A stretch of DNA of 64,000 nucleotides from Photobacterium atrarenae (lineage in GTDB: Bacteria > Pseudomonadota > Gammaproteobacteria > Enterobacterales > Vibrionaceae), in assembly GCF_024380015.1 (NCBI RefSeq), contig NZ_CP101508.1, forward strand, positions 2,232,902 to 2,296,901, given 5' to 3'. Positions 9,273-18,826 of the stretch are shown here, one piece after another. The position numbers and the translations under genes were made by a program. The number at the start of each line of letters is the position of its first letter. Position 1 is the first letter of the stretch. The notes under the pieces are model-generated. The model did no database searches. It saw nothing but the letters and a program-made list of their open reading frames with translations, and was not told the origin of the DNA.

Positions 9273-9688
9273 GCAAAGCAGATTGCCGCAAAAAAGTCAC
9301 CCTGCTATGATTGCCTGCAGGAGTGGGATAAAGTGCCTACTTCTGTAACATGGTGAACAGAATATCACCTAACTGACTATCATTCATACAGCTCGGCGAC
9401 AAAGCGCAGCAAATGGCGTAAGACGTGATGCTCTCCGGACTGTTTTTTAGCGTGCTCGATTATAGATTTTTTACCGGTGTAAAAGATACCGCCGCGTAAA
9501 TCGGTGATGACAGCTGTATATTTTCTGATCTAATCATCTTGAATACCGCTGGACAATACGTGTAGCCAGATAGCACTCCTGAATTCCAGCCGTGAGGCTG
9601 CATTAACGAACAGACTTGGAGTCAGGCACCACCGGTACGAACTCGCTAATCGGGTCGCTAGCACAACGACAAAAACGAGTACAAAATA
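9273..9688 (+). promoter_or_regulatory. Intergenic region and long rne 5' leader
   Basis: No gene is seen in these 416 nt between divergent rluC and rne. In E. coli the rne mRNA has a leader of about 360 nt whose hairpins let RNase E repress its own synthesis. The gap here is long enough for the same arrangement, but I could not identify the hp2/hp3 hairpins by eye. This is inference from family knowledge. Confidence 0.4.
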
Positions 9689-12600
9689 ATGAAGAGAATG
9701 TTGATTAACGCAACTCAGAAGGAAGAGTTGCGCGTCGCATTAGTTGATGGGCAGAAGCTCTTCGATCTTGATATCGAAAGCCCTGGCCACGAATCTAAGA
9801 AAGCAAATATCTACAAAGGCCGTATTACCCGTATCGAACCAAGTCTGGAAGCCGCGTTCGTTGATTACGGTGCTGAGCGCCACGGATTCCTGCCGCTCAA
9901 AGAAGTTGCCCGCGATTATTTCCCTGCCAATTACAGTTACCAAGGCCGACCTAACATTAAGGAAGTGCTGAAGGAAGGCCAGGAAGTGATCGTTCAGGTT
10001 GACAAAGAAGAGCGTGGGAACAAAGGCGCAGCCCTGACCACCTTTATCTCGCTCGCTGGTAGCTACCTGGTCCTGATGCCGAATAACCCGCGTGCCGGTG
10101 GGATCTCCCGCCGTATCGAAGGGGAAGAGCGGACTCAGCTCAAGGCTGCACTAAGCACGCTGGAGCTGCCGCAAGGCATGGGTCTGATTGTGCGCACAGC
10201 CGGGGTTGGTAAATCTGGTGAGGATCTGGAATACGATCTGAACTACCTGCTCAACCACTGGGAGCGCGTCAAAGTTGCCGCAGAGTCAGCGCCGGCACCA
10301 TTCCTGATCCACCAGGAAAGTAACGTCATTGCCCGTGCAATCCGTGACTACCTGCGTCGTGACATCGGCGAGATTGTGATCGACAGCAAGAAGATTTACG
10401 ACCGCGCCCGCGATCACATCCAACAGGTTCGCCCGGACTTCCTGAGCCGTGTGAAGCTGTATGATCACAGCGACACCCCGCTGTTCAACCATTACCAAAT
10501 CGAAAATCAGATCGAATCAGCCTTCCAGCGTGAAGTTCGCCTGCCATCAGGTGGCTCCATTGTAATCGATCCGACCGAAGCCCTGACATCGATTGATATC
10601 AACTCCGCCCGTGCTACGAAAGGCGGTGATATCGAGGAAACGGCCCTGCAAACCAACCTGGAAGCGGCCGACGAGATCGCCCGCCAGCTGCGTCTGCGTG
10701 ACCTGGGTGGCTTGGTGGTGATCGATTTCATCGATATGACGCCGGTACGTCACCAGCGTGAAGTGGAAAACCGTCTGCGTGAAGCGGTCCGTATGGACCG
10801 TGCCCGAGTTCAGATTGGCCGCATTTCCCGCTTTGGTCTACTGGAAATGTCACGTCAGCGCCTCAGCCCGTCACTGGCTGAAGCCAGCCACCACGTATGT
10901 CCGCGTTGTAGCGGTACCGGGGTGATCCGTGACAGTGAATCGCTGTCGCTGTCAATTCTCCGCCTGATCGAAGAAGAAGCGCTGAAAGACAACACCTCGC
11001 AGGTACTGGCCATTGTGCCAGTGGCCATTGCCTCCTACCTGCTCAATGAAAAACGCCGCTCAGTCCAGCACATCGAGAAGTCTCACGGTGTCCGCGCGAT
11101 TATCGTGCCAAATGCCGAGATGGATACCCCACACTTTGAAGTGGTCCGTGTCCGCTCCGGTGACGAGCAGGATACCCTGTCTTATCACCTACCTCGTGCC
11201 CTGGAAGCCCTGAAAGAGGCAGAGTCTGAGCCGCAGCAAGAGCGTATTGTCAAGAAACGCGAAGAGCCGGTTCTGCAAGGTTTCTCAGCCCCAGCGGAGC
11301 CACCGAAGAAAAAAGCGCCGGAAGTTGCGCCACAGCCAGCCGAAAAACCTGGCTTGTTCAGCCGTATCTTCAGCGCTCTGACCAGCCTGTTCGCGGGCAC
11401 CCCGGAGACCCCGAAGGCTGAAGCGAAAGAGACCGGAGCCAAACATAACGGCAACGGTCGTCGTGGCGAGCGCCAGGACAGCCGCCGCCGCAACGAACGC
11501 CAGGACAGCCGTCGTGGCGAACGCCAGGATAAGCGCCAGGGCAAAGACAGCCGTCGTGGCAAAGATGAGGGCCGCCAGGATCGCAAGCGCCAGGAAACTG
11601 AGCGTGATACCCGTAGCGGTGAGCGTCAGCAACGCCGTCGCAGCGATAAGCCAAAGCAGGATCGTCAACAGGTCGAGAAAGCTGCAAAGCCACAGCGTCC
11701 ACAGCGTGATGAAGAAGCCAAAGAGCAGAAGCATCAGTCTCGACGCGAAGAGATCCGCGCTCAGAAGAAACAGCGCCGCCAGGAAACTGAGCAAGCCAAA
11801 GTAGAAGCGCCGGCTGTAGAAGAACAATCAGCGCAGAAGCAAGAGCAGGAAAAAGCGACCAAGGTGAAACAACGTCGCCAGCGCCGCCAGCTACAGAAGA
11901 AAGTCCGCATTCTGGAGGAAGTGGAAGCCACTGAATCTGTGACTGAAACGCAGCAACCTTCTCCGCTGCAGGAGCTGGGGACCGCGGTTGCCAAAGAAGC
12001 CCAGGCGAAAGCTGTTGAGGGCGAAGCAACTGAGCAATCAGCCGAGAACGGCGAGCAGGAAAACGGCCAGCGCCGCAACCGTCGCTCACCACGTCATCTG
12101 CGCGCCAGCGGCCAGCGTCGCCGTCGTATCCGTGACACCCGTCCGGAAAAAGCGGACAGCGTTGATAACGCAGTCACCGAAGCAGTCGGCCATGCCGTAG
12201 AAGAAGTAACGGATACGCTGAGCGATCTGGAAAACGTTGTTTCCGTCGTCGAGAAACCAAAAGCGCCGCGTCTGGCTTCAGGCGTTGCCTCGCCGGAGCT
12301 GGCAATGGGTAAAGTCTGGGTTCCGGCTCAGAAGCCAGCGGTTGAAGCCGTTGCAGAAACTGAAACCGTAACTGAAGCAGCACCGGCGCCGCAGGCTGAG
12401 CCACCAGTTGAAGCAAGCGCAGCACCGACCCTGAGTGGCGTGGCGATGCCGGAACTGGCGATGGGCAAAGTGTTCCCGCAGCGTGCGACCGAAGCCAGCG
12501 CTGAAGTTGAAGCACCTGTTGTTGAAGCTCCAGCCCCAGCTGAAACCGTTGAAGCAGTGTCAGCACCGGAAGCAGAAGCGGTTGTCGCCACGGAAGCCGT

Positions 12601-12952
12601 TGCAGAGGCTCCTGCCGCGCCAGTGCAGGCAGAGGAAATCAAGGCTGAAGCGGTACAAGCCGAAGCTGAAACCAAGCCTGAAGCTACAGAGCCGCAGACC
12701 GAAAAAGCACCCGTTGCCGCAGCGATTGCACAATCCGCTGACAGCCAGGCCATCCGTGTGACCGCGACCTCGCCAAGAGGTAAGCATTCCGTATCACCGA
12801 TGACCAAAGCACCGGCACCGGAAGCCAGCGTGGAAATGCCGCTTGTTGCCATCGCGCCGATGCGTGAAGAGCGCGCAGCGACACGTCAGGCCGGCAGCCA
12901 GACTGCAACCAATGTTGCGGCTGCGCCGATGACCAAGCCGTCAATGAACTAA
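9689..12952 (+). CDS. rne: Ribonuclease E, degradosome scaffold
   Basis: RNase E is the essential endonuclease of mRNA decay and rRNA/tRNA processing. The catalytic half (residues 1 to about 530) has the S1 domain, catalytic D303 ([10 protein letters not shown]) and D346 (VIDFIDM), and the zinc-link C404/C407 (CPRC). The amphipathic membrane anchor is at 554-570 ([17 protein letters not shown]). The rest, to residue 1087, is disordered: an arginine-rich RNA-binding stretch (about 590-800) and an Ala/Glu/Pro/Val-rich tail. The motif PELAMGKV, matching the E. coli enolase-binding segment, occurs twice (about 866-877 and 918-929). [10 protein letters not shown] (about 1036) resembles the PNPase-binding end and is echoed by APMTKPSMN at the terminus. 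Confidence 0.97.
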   Translation: MKRMLINATQKEELRVALVDGQKLFDLDIESPGHESKKANIYKGRITRIEPSLEAAFVDYGAERHGFLPLKEVARDYFPANYSYQGRPNIKEVLKEGQEVIVQVDKEERGNKGAALTTFISLAGSYLVLMPNNPRAGGISRRIEGEERTQLKAALSTLELPQGMGLIVRTAGVGKSGEDLEYDLNYLLNHWERVKVAAESAPAPFLIHQESNVIARAIRDYLRRDIGEIVIDSKKIYDRARDHIQQVRPDFLSRVKLYDHSDTPLFNHYQIENQIESAFQREVRLPSGGSIVIDPTEALTSIDINSARATKGGDIEETALQTNLEAADEIARQLRLRDLGGLVVIDFIDMTPVRHQREVENRLREAVRMDRARVQIGRISRFGLLEMSRQRLSPSLAEASHHVCPRCSGTGVIRDSESLSLSILRLIEEEALKDNTSQVLAIVPVAIASYLLNEKRRSVQHIEKSHGVRAIIVPNAEMDTPHFEVVRVRSGDEQDTLSYHLPRALEALKEAESEPQQERIVKKREEPVLQGFSAPAEPPKKKAPEVAPQPAEKPGLFSRIFSALTSLFAGTPETPKAEAKETGAKHNGNGRRGERQDSRRRNERQDSRRGERQDKRQGKDSRRGKDEGRQDRKRQETERDTRSGERQQRRRSDKPKQDRQQVEKAAKPQRPQRDEEAKEQKHQSRREEIRAQKKQRRQETEQAKVEAPAVEEQSAQKQEQEKATKVKQRRQRRQLQKKVRILEEVEATESVTETQQPSPLQELGTAVAKEAQAKAVEGEATEQSAENGEQENGQRRNRRSPRHLRASGQRRRRIRDTRPEKADSVDNAVTEAVGHAVEEVTDTLSDLENVVSVVEKPKAPRLASGVASPELAMGKVWVPAQKPAVEAVAETETVTEAAPAPQAEPPVEASAAPTLSGVAMPELAMGKVFPQRATEASAEVEAPVVEAPAPAETVEAVSAPEAEAVVATEAVAEAPAAPVQAEEIKAEAVQAEAETKPEATEPQTEKAPVAAAIAQSADSQAIRVTATSPRGKHSVSPMTKAPAPEASVEMPLVAIAPMREERAATRQAGSQTATNVAAAPMTKPSMN

Positions 12953-12968
12953 GACACACCGACGCGCT

Positions 12969-12999
12969 AAAAAGCCATGCATCATGCATGGCTTTTTTT
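12969..12999 (+). terminator. Intrinsic terminator of rne
   Basis: A near-perfect hairpin of AAAAGCCATGCAT and its complement around a one-base centre, followed by seven T, lies 17 nt after the rne stop. It is a textbook rho-independent terminator. Confidence 0.9.
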
Positions 13000-13189
13000 C
13001 GTCTGATGTTAAGTGAAATAAAACTGTCTGTTTTCCATGGTTAGCCTAATCGACATCAAAGTTTCTTACACATACGGCGAATATTGTGCTGTAATGGCGC
13101 CTGAAAGTTGAACTAAATCACATATTTCTGTAGCATTCGCATCTTTCAAGTGCTCTTTTTATAACCGAACCTCAACAAAACTGAATAAA

Positions 13190-14749
13190 ATGTTTGAATT
13201 CCCACAATTTTCGCGTCAATCCGTCAAAAATGACGTCCTTTCAGGGCTAACCGTCGCCCTGGCCCTGGTGCCCGAAGCGGTGGCATTCGCCTTCGTCGCC
13301 GGTGTTGATCCCATGGTTGGCCTGTATGCCGCCTTCATCGTCGGCTTGGTCACAGCCGTGATCGGCGGCCGTCCGGGAATGATCTCCGGTGCAACAGGTG
13401 CCATGGCCGTTGTCATGGTCAGTCTGGTGGCAGAGCATGGCATCCAATATCTGTTTGCCGCTGTGATGCTGGCCGGGGTATTGCAAATCCTGGCCGGGGT
13501 CTTCAAGCTGGGTAAATTCATCCGTATGGTGCCGCACCCGGTCATGATCGGTTTTGTTAATGGTTTGGCGATTGTCATCTTCCTCGCGCAACTGGGCCAG
13601 TTCAAAATCCCGGATGCCAGTGGCGTCATGCAGTGGATGCAAGGCACACAGCTATACATCATGCTGGGCCTGGTTGCTCTGACCATGGCGATTATTCACT
13701 TCCTGCCAAAACTGACCAAAGCTGTCCCGTCCTCGCTGGTTGCCATTATCACCGTCACCGCGCTGGTCCACGGTCTGGATCTGGAATCGCGTACCGTGAT
13801 TGATTTCGTTCGCGGTATGAGTGGCGATGCGTCTGCGACCCTGGCGGGCTCACTGCCAACCTTTGCCCTGCCGGAGGTTGGTTTCAACATGGAAACGCTC
13901 CAGATCATCCTGCCGTACTCTGTTGTCTTGGCAGCCGTCGGCCTGATCGAGTCCCTGCTGACCCTAACGGTAATTGATGAAATGACCGGTACCCGTGGCC
14001 AGGGCAACCGTGAGTGTGTCGGCCAGGGCATGGCGAACGTCACCTGCTCCGTCTTTGGCGCCATGGGTGGTTGTGCCATGATTGGCCAGTCGATGATCAA
14101 CATTAACTCCGGCGGTCGTGGTCGACTGTCAGGGATCACCGGTGCCGTAGGTCTGCTGCTGTTCATTCTGTTCGGTTCATCCCTGATTGAAATGATCCCG
14201 CTGGCAGCTCTGGTCGGGGTGATGTTCATGGTGGTGATTGGCACCTTTGAGTGGGCGAGCTTCAAGATGGCCCGTAAAGTGCCGAAACATGACTTCTTTG
14301 CCATTATCCTGGTCACCAGTGTCACCGTTGCGGCGGATCTGGCCCTGGCCGTGATTGTCGGTGTGATCTACTCAGCCTTGGTCTTTGCCTGGGATCATGC
14401 CAAACATATCTTTGCCACCAGCCACATCAACGAGCATGGCTCAAAAGTATATGAAGTGAACGGCCCGCTATTCTTCGGCTCCGTCTCTCACTTCCTGGAG
14501 CTGTTTGATGCCAACAACGACCCGAGCGACATCATTATCGATTTTGCCAACTCGCGCGTGGCGGATCACTCGGCGATTGAAGCCATTGATACCATTGCCG
14601 AGCGTTATGCCAACCAGGGCAAAACCCTGCATATCCGCCACCTGAGCGCGGAATGCCGCTCATTGCTGAAAAAAGCCGGCAACCTGGTGGAAGTGAACGT
14701 GATGGAAGATCCAAGCTACAAAGTGGCGACGGATACCCTGGGCGGTTAA
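13190..14749 (+). CDS. SulP-family anion transporter with STAS domain
   Basis: This 519-residue inner-membrane protein has the SulP fold. The N-terminal half carries the family start ([32 protein letters not shown]) and many hydrophobic spans to about residue 400. A cytosolic STAS domain follows (about 415-515, with [20 protein letters not shown]). SulP proteins move sulfate, bicarbonate, dicarboxylates or chloride; the substrate cannot be read from sequence. The gene stands alone after rne, with its own AT-rich upstream region, and converges on the phosphatase gene. Confidence 0.9.
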   Translation: MFEFPQFSRQSVKNDVLSGLTVALALVPEAVAFAFVAGVDPMVGLYAAFIVGLVTAVIGGRPGMISGATGAMAVVMVSLVAEHGIQYLFAAVMLAGVLQILAGVFKLGKFIRMVPHPVMIGFVNGLAIVIFLAQLGQFKIPDASGVMQWMQGTQLYIMLGLVALTMAIIHFLPKLTKAVPSSLVAIITVTALVHGLDLESRTVIDFVRGMSGDASATLAGSLPTFALPEVGFNMETLQIILPYSVVLAAVGLIESLLTLTVIDEMTGTRGQGNRECVGQGMANVTCSVFGAMGGCAMIGQSMININSGGRGRLSGITGAVGLLLFILFGSSLIEMIPLAALVGVMFMVVIGTFEWASFKMARKVPKHDFFAIILVTSVTVAADLALAVIVGVIYSALVFAWDHAKHIFATSHINEHGSKVYEVNGPLFFGSVSHFLELFDANNDPSDIIIDFANSRVADHSAIEAIDTIAERYANQGKTLHIRHLSAECRSLLKKAGNLVEVNVMEDPSYKVATDTLGG

Positions 14750-14771
14750 TCCCAACCTCCGCCCCCATCTC

Positions 14772-14795
14772 CAACGCCCGCTCTTGCGGGCGTTG
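14772..14795. terminator. Hairpin between convergent sulP and phosphatase genes
   Basis: A 10-bp stem (CAACGCCCGC with its complement) around a 4-nt TCTT loop sits in the 59-nt gap between two convergent genes. It lacks a clear T run on either side, so it is a weaker terminator candidate. Confidence 0.5.
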
Positions 14796-14808
14796 TGCTA
14801 TCTGGCCA

Positions 14809-15276
14809 TCAGCGGCTCAGGTGGGTTAAGAACTGCTCACTGGCCTCTTCAATCAGATCCAGAACGGTTTCAAACCCCTGAGCACCACCGTAGTAAGGAT
14901 CCGGAATTTCCGTCACCGACGCGGACGAGTAGCTCATAAACAGCGCCAGCTTCTGCTGATAGTGCGCCGGACACTGAGCGATTAAATCCCGCAGGTTGGC
15001 CTGATCGGCAGCCAGAATATAATCAAAGCGCTCGAAATCCTCAGCGACCACCTGGCGTGCGCGGATCCCGGCAAAACTGTACCCCCTCGCCTCGCCAGCT
15101 GCCCGGGAGCGCTCATCCGGCGGGTTGCCCTGGTGATAACCAATGGTCCCCGCCGAGTCAATTTCAAGTGTGACGCCGGCCTGCGCCGCCTTGGTCCGTA
15201 GCACAGCTTCTGCGGTCGGTGAGCGGCAGATGTTGCCCATGCAGACGATGAGTACCTTCTTGATCTTGTTCGCCAT
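14809..15276 (-). CDS. Low-molecular-weight protein-tyrosine phosphatase
   Basis: This 155-residue cytosolic phosphatase has the P-loop CMGNICRS (C12 nucleophile, R18) and the general acid D126 in IPDPYYGG, which define the LMW-PTP family. Such enzymes reverse tyrosine phosphorylation, for instance of polysaccharide export kinases (Wzb/Wzc pairs). No kinase or polysaccharide genes lie nearby, so the partner is unknown. A foldback repeat element begins 20 nt upstream of its start codon and probably occupies its promoter region. Confidence 0.93.
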   Translation of the reverse strand: MANKIKKVLIVCMGNICRSPTAEAVLRTKAAQAGVTLEIDSAGTIGYHQGNPPDERSRAAGEARGYSFAGIRARQVVAEDFERFDYILAADQANLRDLIAQCPAHYQQKLALFMSYSSASVTEIPDPYYGGAQGFETVLDLIEEASEQFLTHLSR

Positions 15277-15295
15277 ATCCTTTCCTCTTCTTTTA

Positions 15296-15458
15296 ATACC
15301 AATCGCAGTAAATAAGGGGTCATCCTAGCATTGTTAAAATGCTCGATAACTGCGTTAGAATTTTTGATTGTAGAATCACTACTTATCTAAAAATTCTGCC
15401 TTGCTCTCAAACATTTTTCCTGCGCTATTTTTGATCACTTACTTACTTTGATTGGTAT
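15296..15458. mobile_element. Foldback MITE-like element, copy 1
   Basis: The 163-nt element begins ATACCAATCGCAGTAAATA and ends with an imperfect inverted copy of it (TTTGATTGGTAT). It shows about nine differences from a second copy at 51272-51433, both in the same orientation. The inner sequence continues the symmetry (AGAATTTTT/AAAAATTCT near the centre), so the whole element can fold on itself. It has no coding capacity. It sits between the phosphatase gene and cobT. Confidence 0.85.
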
Positions 15459-15687
15459 AAAACGTATTCGGCACTGAACAATTTACGCCGGTCAGCCATC
15501 ACTATACCCGCCCACTGGCGGTAAAAAAACAATGGCCCGCCAGCGCAGAGAAGCGCCGCTAAGGTGAATTTTATCGGGTTCTCATTGCCTTCCTGGGTGG
15601 GCTGACGCAAAATTCCAGCTCATCTTGCTCAACGCACGGCTACCACTAAGGCCCGTGCGATTGCCACAGACAGGGAGAAAGGCCACC

Positions 15688-16716
15688 ATGTTCACCATCG
15701 CCGCGCCGGAAACTGAATCACTTTCGCAAATCCAGGATAAGATCAACAATAAAACTAAACCCTTAGGCGCCCTCGGCAAGCTTGAAGATCTCGCTGCGCA
15801 ACTGGCCCTGATCCAACAGGCGGATCATCTGACCATCTCCCAGCCGCATTTACTGGTCTTTGCCGGCGATCATGGCATCGCCCAGCATGGGGTGAGTATC
15901 GCCCCCAGCGAAGTGACCACCCAAATGGTGATGAACTTTCTCGCCGGCGGTGCAGCCGTGAACTGTTTCTGCCGCACCAGCGACATGACGATTCAGGTCA
16001 TTGATGCCGGAACCAAACTGGAGCCGGCCGATCACCCGCAGTTGCTAAAGCAACGCCTTGGCGCAGGCACTGCGGACTTTACCCGGCAACCGGCGATGTC
16101 CCGTGATACTGCCTTTCAGGGCCTGATGTATGGCGCGGAAGCGGTCGCCCGGGTCCACCAGCAAGGGAGCAACCTGGTTGGCTTTGGCGAGATGGGAATT
16201 GGCAACACCAGCAGCGCCGCCGCACTGATGGCAGCCCTGCTCGATTTACCGGCCACAGACTGTGTCGGCCGCGGCACCGGGATCTCGGACGAACAATTTG
16301 AGCACAAACTGGCTCTGATCACCCGGGCGCTGGCCGTACATCAGGCCAAGCTGGAGGATCCGCTCAGTATTCTGGCCTGTCTCGGCGGATTCGAGATTGC
16401 CCAGATCGCCGGGGGAATGCTCAAAGCGGCCGAGCTGCGGATGACCGTCCTGGTCGATGGCTTTATTGCCACTGCTGCCGCCCTGATCGCGACCACCATG
16501 TACTCGGCCGCCAGACATTACTTCCTGTTCTGCCACTGCTCAGAAGAGTCCGGACACCAGCGTATGCTTGAGCACCTGGAAGCCAAGCCGCTGCTCAATC
16601 TCGGACTGCGCCTGGGTGAAGGCACAGGCGCGGCGCTGGCCCTGCCTTTGATCCGCGCTGCCTGTGAGTTCTATAACAACATGGCGAGCTTCAGTGAAGC
16701 CGGAGTAACCGTGTGA
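15688..16716 (+). CDS. cobT: Nicotinate-nucleotide-dimethylbenzimidazole phosphoribosyltransferase CobT
   Basis: CobT makes alpha-ribazole phosphate, the lower-ligand nucleotide of cobalamin. Family features are KTKPLGALGKLEDLAAQLA, the AGDHGIAQHGVS loop, GEMGIGNTSSAAA and the C-terminal LRLGEGTGAALALP. I chose the ATG at 15688, which has GGGAGAAAGG just upstream, giving 342 residues; a longer frame begins 63 nt earlier but adds an unrelated extension. The stop overlaps the cobS start by four bases (GTGA). No cobalamin riboswitch could be recognised upstream. Confidence 0.94.
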   Translation: MFTIAAPETESLSQIQDKINNKTKPLGALGKLEDLAAQLALIQQADHLTISQPHLLVFAGDHGIAQHGVSIAPSEVTTQMVMNFLAGGAAVNCFCRTSDMTIQVIDAGTKLEPADHPQLLKQRLGAGTADFTRQPAMSRDTAFQGLMYGAEAVARVHQQGSNLVGFGEMGIGNTSSAAALMAALLDLPATDCVGRGTGISDEQFEHKLALITRALAVHQAKLEDPLSILACLGGFEIAQIAGGMLKAAELRMTVLVDGFIATAAALIATTMYSAARHYFLFCHCSEESGHQRMLEHLEAKPLLNLGLRLGEGTGAALALPLIRAACEFYNNMASFSEAGVTV

Positions 16717-17546
16717 GCAATACAACACAGCCGCAGCAGGCTGAATCACCAGCCCAGACCGCGGATCGCAAAGACAGCCACCCGCTTCGGCGGCAATGGC
16801 AGATCTTTCTGGTCGCGCTGGCGTTTTTTACCCGTATCCCGATCCCGGCGAGCACCCCCTACTCGCCTGAGCGGCTCAATCAGGCCAATCGCTATTTCGG
16901 TGTGGTCGGCATCATTGTCGGCGGGATTACGGCGGCTATCTATCTGGTCGCCCAATTGGCCTTTCCGCCACCAATCGCGGTAGGGCTGACAATGATTGCC
17001 AGCCTGTTGCTGACCGGCGCATTTCACGAAGACGGCCTTGCTGATGTATTTGATGGCTTTGGCGGTGGCTGGACACCGGCGCAAAAGCTGACGATTATGA
17101 AAGACTCGCGGTTGGGAACCTACGGCGCAGCGGCGCTCATCATGATGCTGGGACTGAAATGGCTCACGCTCAGCACCCTGGCCGAGAGCAGCAATTACCT
17201 CCCGGCCCTGGCTTTGCTGGTGATGCATACCCTCAGCCGCATTTGCGCTGCCAGCCTGATCTTCTCCTACCCGTATGTCCGGGCTGATGCGCAAAGTAAG
17301 GTCAAACCACTGGCTAATCAGCAAAGCCAACAGGATTTGTGGGTTTTAATCGTCACCGGATTGATTATATTACTCCTTTTACCCCTGACGTCCGCGCTGG
17401 CCCTGATGACCGCCATCGCGCTGATCCGCTGGGGATGCGGTCGGTGGTTTGTCCGCCAACTCGGTGGCTACACCGGGGATTGCCTCGGTGCCGCCCAACA
17501 GATATCAGAGCTGACCGGCTACCTGGTGCTGCTGGCACTCATTTAA
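16713..17546 (+). CDS. cobS: Adenosylcobinamide-GDP ribazoletransferase CobS
   Basis: CobS is the membrane enzyme that joins alpha-ribazole to adenosylcobinamide-GDP. The 277 residues have an N-terminal tail, FTRIPIP, then GAFHEDGLADVFDGFGGG, the acidic metal-binding motif of the family, and MKDSRLGTYG, followed by several hydrophobic spans. The start is GTG at 16713-16715, overlapping the cobT stop. The N-terminal tail of about 25 polar residues is longer than in E. coli CobS. The enzyme completes the nucleotide-loop branch together with CobT; cobU was not seen in the window. Confidence 0.93.
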   Translation: MSNTTQPQQAESPAQTADRKDSHPLRRQWQIFLVALAFFTRIPIPASTPYSPERLNQANRYFGVVGIIVGGITAAIYLVAQLAFPPPIAVGLTMIASLLLTGAFHEDGLADVFDGFGGGWTPAQKLTIMKDSRLGTYGAAALIMMLGLKWLTLSTLAESSNYLPALALLVMHTLSRICAASLIFSYPYVRADAQSKVKPLANQQSQQDLWVLIVTGLIILLLLPLTSALALMTAIALIRWGCGRWFVRQLGGYTGDCLGAAQQISELTGYLVLLALI

Positions 17547-17601
17547 GCCGGACACCGGCTCCCCGGTGACGACATCACACTCAACAGATAAAGGATCTCC
17601 T

Positions 17602-18207
17602 ATGGCTGATCAACCCCAGAAAGACGAACGCTATAAAGCGCGCCAGCAAAAAATCAAAGCAGAAGTCGACGCCCGTGTCGATGCCGCACAGGAAGAGAAA
17701 GGCTTGTTTCTGATCATCACCGGCAATGGCAAAGGGAAATCGACCTCCGGCTTCGGGACCATCGCCCGGGCAGTCGGACACGGCCAGAAATGTGGCGTCG
17801 GCCAGTTCATCAAAGGCACCTGGGCCTGCGGTGAGCGGAACCTGCTGGAGCAAAACGGGGTCGACTTTGCCGTGATGGCAACCGGTTTCACCTGGGAAAC
17901 CCAGAATAAAGAAGCCGACACGGCGGCTGCTCAGGAAACCTGGGCGGCATGTAAACAGATGCTGGCAGACGATCAGTATGATGTCGTGCTGCTCGACGAG
18001 CTGACCTACATGGTCACCTACGGCTATGTTGAACTGGACGAAGTGGTCGAAGCGATTGCCAACCGCCCGCCGATGCAGTCTGTGGTGGTCACCGGCCGCG
18101 GTGCGCATCGGACCCTGATCGAGATGGCTGATACCGTCTCTGAAGTGCGAAACGTCAAACACGCCTTTGAAAGCGGCGTCAAAGCCCGCCAGGGTGTCGA
18201 CTGGTAA
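17602..18207 (+). CDS. btuR: Corrinoid adenosyltransferase BtuR/CobO
   Basis: BtuR transfers the adenosyl group of ATP to the cobalt of cob(I)alamin or cobinamide. The 201 residues carry the P-loop TGNGKGKST and the conserved FIKGTWACGERNLLE, MATGFTWETQNKEAD and LLDELTYMV segments seen in E. coli. The start at 17602 has AAAGGA six bases upstream and matches the E. coli N-terminus (DERYKARQQKIK); a frame opening 36 nt earlier lacks support. It follows cobS by 55 nt in the same direction and completes a small cobalamin assembly operon. Confidence 0.95.
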   Translation: MADQPQKDERYKARQQKIKAEVDARVDAAQEEKGLFLIITGNGKGKSTSGFGTIARAVGHGQKCGVGQFIKGTWACGERNLLEQNGVDFAVMATGFTWETQNKEADTAAAQETWAACKQMLADDQYDVVLLDELTYMVTYGYVELDEVVEAIANRPPMQSVVVTGRGAHRTLIEMADTVSEVRNVKHAFESGVKARQGVDW

Positions 18208-18324
18208 GCATGCCCCCTGTGCCCGGCCCGCTCGGGCACAATGCCCCAGCGACTCAGAAGCGCTGTGCAACAAAGAGAACCCGGCCTATAATGGCGGCCA
18301 AAAGCCCCCGATCAAGGACCGTTC

Positions 18325-18759
18325 ATGCCTTCACATTTGCCCAAGAACTTCAGCCGGCCGTTTCTGAAACTGTTCCACATCATGGAAGCGACTTTACTGG
18401 TCGCCATCACACTGGCGACCCTGGCCGCCATTATCGGCGAATTCATCCACATTTACACCAACAAGCAAATTTTGCTGACGGATATCCTGTTGATGTTTAT
18501 CTACCTGGAAGTATTAGCCATGGTGCAACAGTTTGTGACCAACGGCAAAATTCCGGTTCGCTACCCCATTTATATCGCCATCATGGCCATTGCCCGTTAT
18601 ATCACTCTGGGGATGAAAGAACTTGACGGGATCTACGTGGTGTGGCTTGCACTCGCAGCCTTTATTCTGGCAGCTGCCACCCTGCTCATCCGGATTGGCC
18701 ACCACTACTGGCCTTATGAAGAAGTCACGGAGCCGAATAAACGCCAGTCGGATGACTGA
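18325..18759 (+). CDS. psiE: Phosphate-starvation-inducible protein PsiE
   Basis: PsiE is a small inner-membrane protein induced by phosphate limitation in E. coli; its activity is unknown. The 144 residues have four predicted membrane segments (about 22-42, 50-68, 80-97, 104-124) and the family stretches FLKLFHIMEATLL and NGKIPVRYPIYIAIMAIARYI. AAGGA lies six bases before the ATG. No Pho box was recognised upstream. It ends before a hairpin shared with the convergent dcu gene. Confidence 0.85.
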   Translation: MPSHLPKNFSRPFLKLFHIMEATLLVAITLATLAAIIGEFIHIYTNKQILLTDILLMFIYLEVLAMVQQFVTNGKIPVRYPIYIAIMAIARYITLGMKELDGIYVVWLALAAFILAAATLLIRIGHHYWPYEEVTEPNKRQSDD

Positions 18760-18768
18760 GCAAGAGTA

Positions 18769-18797
18769 AAAATGCCGGCATGAGGTGCCGGCATTTG
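18769..18797. terminator. Bidirectional terminator between psiE and dcu
   Basis: The stem AAATGCCGGCA with its complement around TGAGG lies in the 67-nt gap between convergent genes. The A-rich left arm and T-rich right arm would work in both directions. Confidence 0.75.
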
Positions 18798-18826
18798 CTT
18801 TAAAGAAATGATCTTTCAGGACTTGA

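Noticed and set aside
15459..15687. Possible cobalamin riboswitch before cobT
   Set aside because: The stretch CCCGCCCACTGGCGG recalls part of the B12 element, but the B12 box and the GGGAA/GGTG segments are missing and the order is wrong. I do not annotate it; an Infernal search with the cobalamin model would decide.
16746..17330. Long minus-strand open frame opposite cobS
   Set aside because: It is a mirror of a GC-rich coding gene on the other strand, without a ribosome site or family. The same applies to long antisense frames in rne, ftsK, metG and cydC.
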